A stretch of 64,000 bases of DNA from Nocardioides sp. Kera G14 (GTDB taxonomy: Bacteria; Actinomycetota; Actinomycetes; Propionibacteriales; Nocardioidaceae): contig NZ_CP085839.1 in the NCBI RefSeq assembly GCF_020715565.1, forward strand, positions 248,001 to 312,000, in the 5' to 3' direction. Under the pieces are notes generated by a model that worked only from the letters and a program-made list of their open reading frames with translations, made no database searches and was not told where the DNA came from. The position numbers and the translations under genes are program-made. Of this stretch, positions 62,503 through 64,000 are shown piece after piece; position 1 is the first letter of the stretch; every line of letters starts with the position of its first letter.

Positions 62503-63550
62503 TGTTGAGGAAGGTCGTGTAGTTCCAGGAGATGCCCTGCTCCACCACATGGGTCGACGCGTGTGCGGGCACCAACCGAAGGACGTGGAAGAGGAGCTCG
62601 ACGACGTACCCGCCGATGACCATGGTCGCGTAGAAGCCGCCGAGCAGGACCAGCGTCATGCGGGTGCCGTAGTACTTCCGGTAGATCACGAGGATCGGGA
62701 TGATGATGAGGTCGGCGAACATGAAGGACACGACGCCGCCGAAGCTGATCCCGCCGCTGTAGAGCACCGCGGCCAGCGGGACGTTGCCGATCGAGCAGAC
62801 GAAGCTGAGGATCGCGATGATCGGCCCGACGATCGGCCCCACGACCGCGGAGAGCACCGGGTGGTCGGCGGCGAAGAGGTGGCGCCAGAACGAGTCCGGC
62901 ACCCAGGCCGCCACCGCGCCCGCGATCAGCAGCCCGATGACGATGTCTCGCACGACCGCGGCCCATTCCATCACGTAGATGTGGGAGACCGATGTGAAGC
63001 CGGCGCCCGTGCGAAGCCGCTGCCACCACGACCCCTCGCCGTCGACGCTCATGTCCATGGCGGCGTGGCCCTCCATCGAGCCGGCCAGTCCCTTCTCAGC
63101 CTGCTCTCGTGCCGCGTCCACCAGAGGCCCGTGGACGAAGAGCCGGAAGAAGATGGCCACCAAGACGATGATGATCGGACCACCGACGAACTCGGCCAGC
63201 GTGAACTGCCAGCCCAGCAGCAGCGCCATGATGATGCCGAGCTCGATGACGAGGTTGGTCGAGGCGAGCTCGAAGACGATCGCCGCGGTGAAGCTCGCGC
63301 CCTTGCGGAAGAGGGAGCGCGCCAGCGCCACCGCGGCGTAGGAGCACGAGGAGCTGGCGATCCCGAGCCCGGTCGCCTTCACCAGGGTGGAGGGGCGGTC
63401 GTCCCCGAGGGCGCGGGCGATGGCCTCACGTCGTACGACGGCCTGCACGATCGCCGACAGGACGAAGCCGAGGATGAGCGACCACGTGATCTGCCACGCC
63501 ATGGACCCGGCCATGCCGAGAGCATCGAGAACAGCGTCGATCACATTCAT
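62306..63550 (-). CDS. ArsP/DUF318-type permease with His-rich tail
   Basis: 414 residues with about eight to ten helices. ArsP_1 (permease, DUF318) features: GLGIASSSCSYAAVALARSL, FELASTNLVIELG, and VCSIGNVPLAAVLYSGGISF. In ArsP such cysteines bind trivalent organoarsenicals. The end is a His-rich metal-binding tail (GHEHGGEHGQQHGDPDGHV, QHEHSQHDHG). ATG 63550 was chosen; GTG 63559 is possible. Likely a metal or metalloid exporter; substrate not known. Confidence 0.82.
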   Translation of the reverse strand: MNVIDAVLDALGMAGSMAWQITWSLILGFVLSAIVQAVVRREAIARALGDDRPSTLVKATGLGIASSSCSYAAVALARSLFRKGASFTAAIVFELASTNLVIELGIIMALLLGWQFTLAEFVGGPIIIVLVAIFFRLFVHGPLVDAAREQAEKGLAGSMEGHAAMDMSVDGEGSWWQRLRTGAGFTSVSHIYVMEWAAVVRDIVIGLLIAGAVAAWVPDSFWRHLFAADHPVLSAVVGPIVGPIIAILSFVCSIGNVPLAAVLYSGGISFGGVVSFMFADLIIIPILVIYRKYYGTRMTLVLLGGFYATMVIGGYVVELLFHVLRLVPAHASTHVVEQGISWNYTTFLNIIALLLTAALLVRFFATGGRQMLAMMGGCPDDVSGHEHGGEHGQQHGDPDGHVRSQHEHSQHDHG

Positions 63551-63589
63551 GGGGTCCACCGTGCCACCAGGGGCGAAACCGGCGATCGG

Positions 63590-64000
63590 CTAGAGACCAC
63601 GCGAGCCATGCCGGTGCAACGAGGCCGACACATGACGGGCGACGACCAGCTTGAGCACCATGAGGAGGCAGGCTGCGACGAGCGCCCACCAGGCCCACCC
63701 CTCGCGCAGCAAGACGGCGCCGAGGCCGACGTGGACGGCGATGACGACGGCGACATCAGCGGTGAGCACCAGGGCTGCGTCGGTGGCGGTGATGAAGCAG
63801 CGTCCCCAGACGAGCTCGAGCACCACGGCCCCGTCGGTGACCGTCGCCTCGCGGATCGGCGGGCCGCCGGTGCGGTCTCGCTGGTGGAGGTGGCGCAGCA
63901 TGCCGGCGCCGTGGCTGGCGAGCTGGTCGCGGTAGCGACCGGCTCGGGTGGTACGACCGTGGCTGTCGAACGGAGCATGGCCCCTCCTCGCTGCAATTCC
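63590..64000 (-). CDS. DUF2218-like membrane protein, 5' end outside window
   Basis: The open frame continues past the window edge without a start. Visible: HAPFDSHGRTTRAGRYRDQL, ASHGAGMLRHLHQRD, VVLELVWGRCFITATDAALV, then two helices (VAVVIAVHVGLGAVLL, WWALVAACLLMVLKLVV). The first half resembles DUF2218 (a Y-x-x-QL-x-SH segment and a wG-x-c strand), usually a soluble protein, so this looks like a fusion with a membrane tail. Next to the ArsP-type permease and on the same strand, 40 bp upstream. Confidence 0.5.
   Translation of the reverse strand, partial: GIAARRGHAPFDSHGRTTRAGRYRDQLASHGAGMLRHLHQRDRTGGPPIREATVTDGAVVLELVWGRCFITATDAALVLTADVAVVIAVHVGLGAVLLREGWAWWALVAACLLMVLKLVVARHVSASLHRHGSRGL

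Overview
The window is 64 kb of GC-rich chromosome from a high-GC Gram-positive bacterium. The best fit is an actinobacterium of the Nocardioides/Propionibacteriales type. Supporting signs are an IdeR/DtxR-type regulator with every metal ligand of the mycobacterial and corynebacterial proteins, a TTG-start rpoB, a complete Mce lipid-import operon, many genes with no Shine-Dalgarno sequence and a TANNNT box 6-7 nt before the start codon, and tRNA genes that do not encode CCA. The genus is an inference. Nearly all of the window is ordinary chromosomal backbone. The accessory part is one IS3-family element (about 56,966-58,348) and a short scar beside tRNA-Glu (about 61,590-62,300).

Layout. 1-4.2 kb: Entner-Doudoroff genes eda (partial) and edd, divergent from a ROK regulator, then a TetR gene divergent from a PAP2-type membrane phosphatase. 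5.0-8.8 kb: tRNA-Trp, secE, nusG, rplK, rplA, rplJ and rplL, with strong hairpins and an L10-type leader. 8.9-19.5 kb: a ten-gene Mce transporter operon (ATPase, two YrbE permeases, MceA-F, two Mce-associated proteins) lying between rplL and rpoB and joined by 1-4 nt stop/start overlaps at most junctions. 19.5-27 kb: rpoB and rpoC with a strong terminator. 27-33.4 kb: geranylgeranyl-reductase-type flavoprotein, tandem-Nudix protein, FAD/Fe-S dehydrogenase, a 28-residue membrane microprotein and a methyltransferase. 33.4-39 kb: secreted propeller protein, topoisomerase IB, serC, GNAT, citrate synthase, pdxH. 39-43.6 kb: a heterodimeric ABC exporter and a membrane-anchored class III nucleotide cyclase.

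43.6-56.9 kb: MFS drug exporter with MarR, GH13 glucosidase divergent from ideR, a small gene behind an iron-box-like site, sirtuin and DUF2277 protein, a TetR regulator divergent from a ferredoxin-reductase plus acyl desaturase pair, an orphan histidine kinase fragment, a FliA/WhiG-like sigma factor and a secreted CocE/X-Pro-type hydrolase. 57-64 kb: the IS3 element, tRNA-Phe, an MMPL exporter with its TetR, tRNA-Glu, a HEPN-like gene, an ArsP-type permease with a His-rich tail, and a partial DUF2218-like membrane protein.

No CRISPR array, prophage, restriction-modification system or biosynthetic cluster was seen. The most informative signals are regulatory: local regulators are paired with visible palindromic operators (PAP2/TetR, MFS/MarR, desaturase/TetR, MMPL/TetR), and leaderless promoters recur with the same geometry. 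The best candidates for something undescribed are the translationally coupled 28-residue membrane peptide, the iron-box-like site before an unknown gene, the tandem duplication of an IS end, and the HEPN scar at tRNA-Glu. I did not find a clearly novel multi-gene system.
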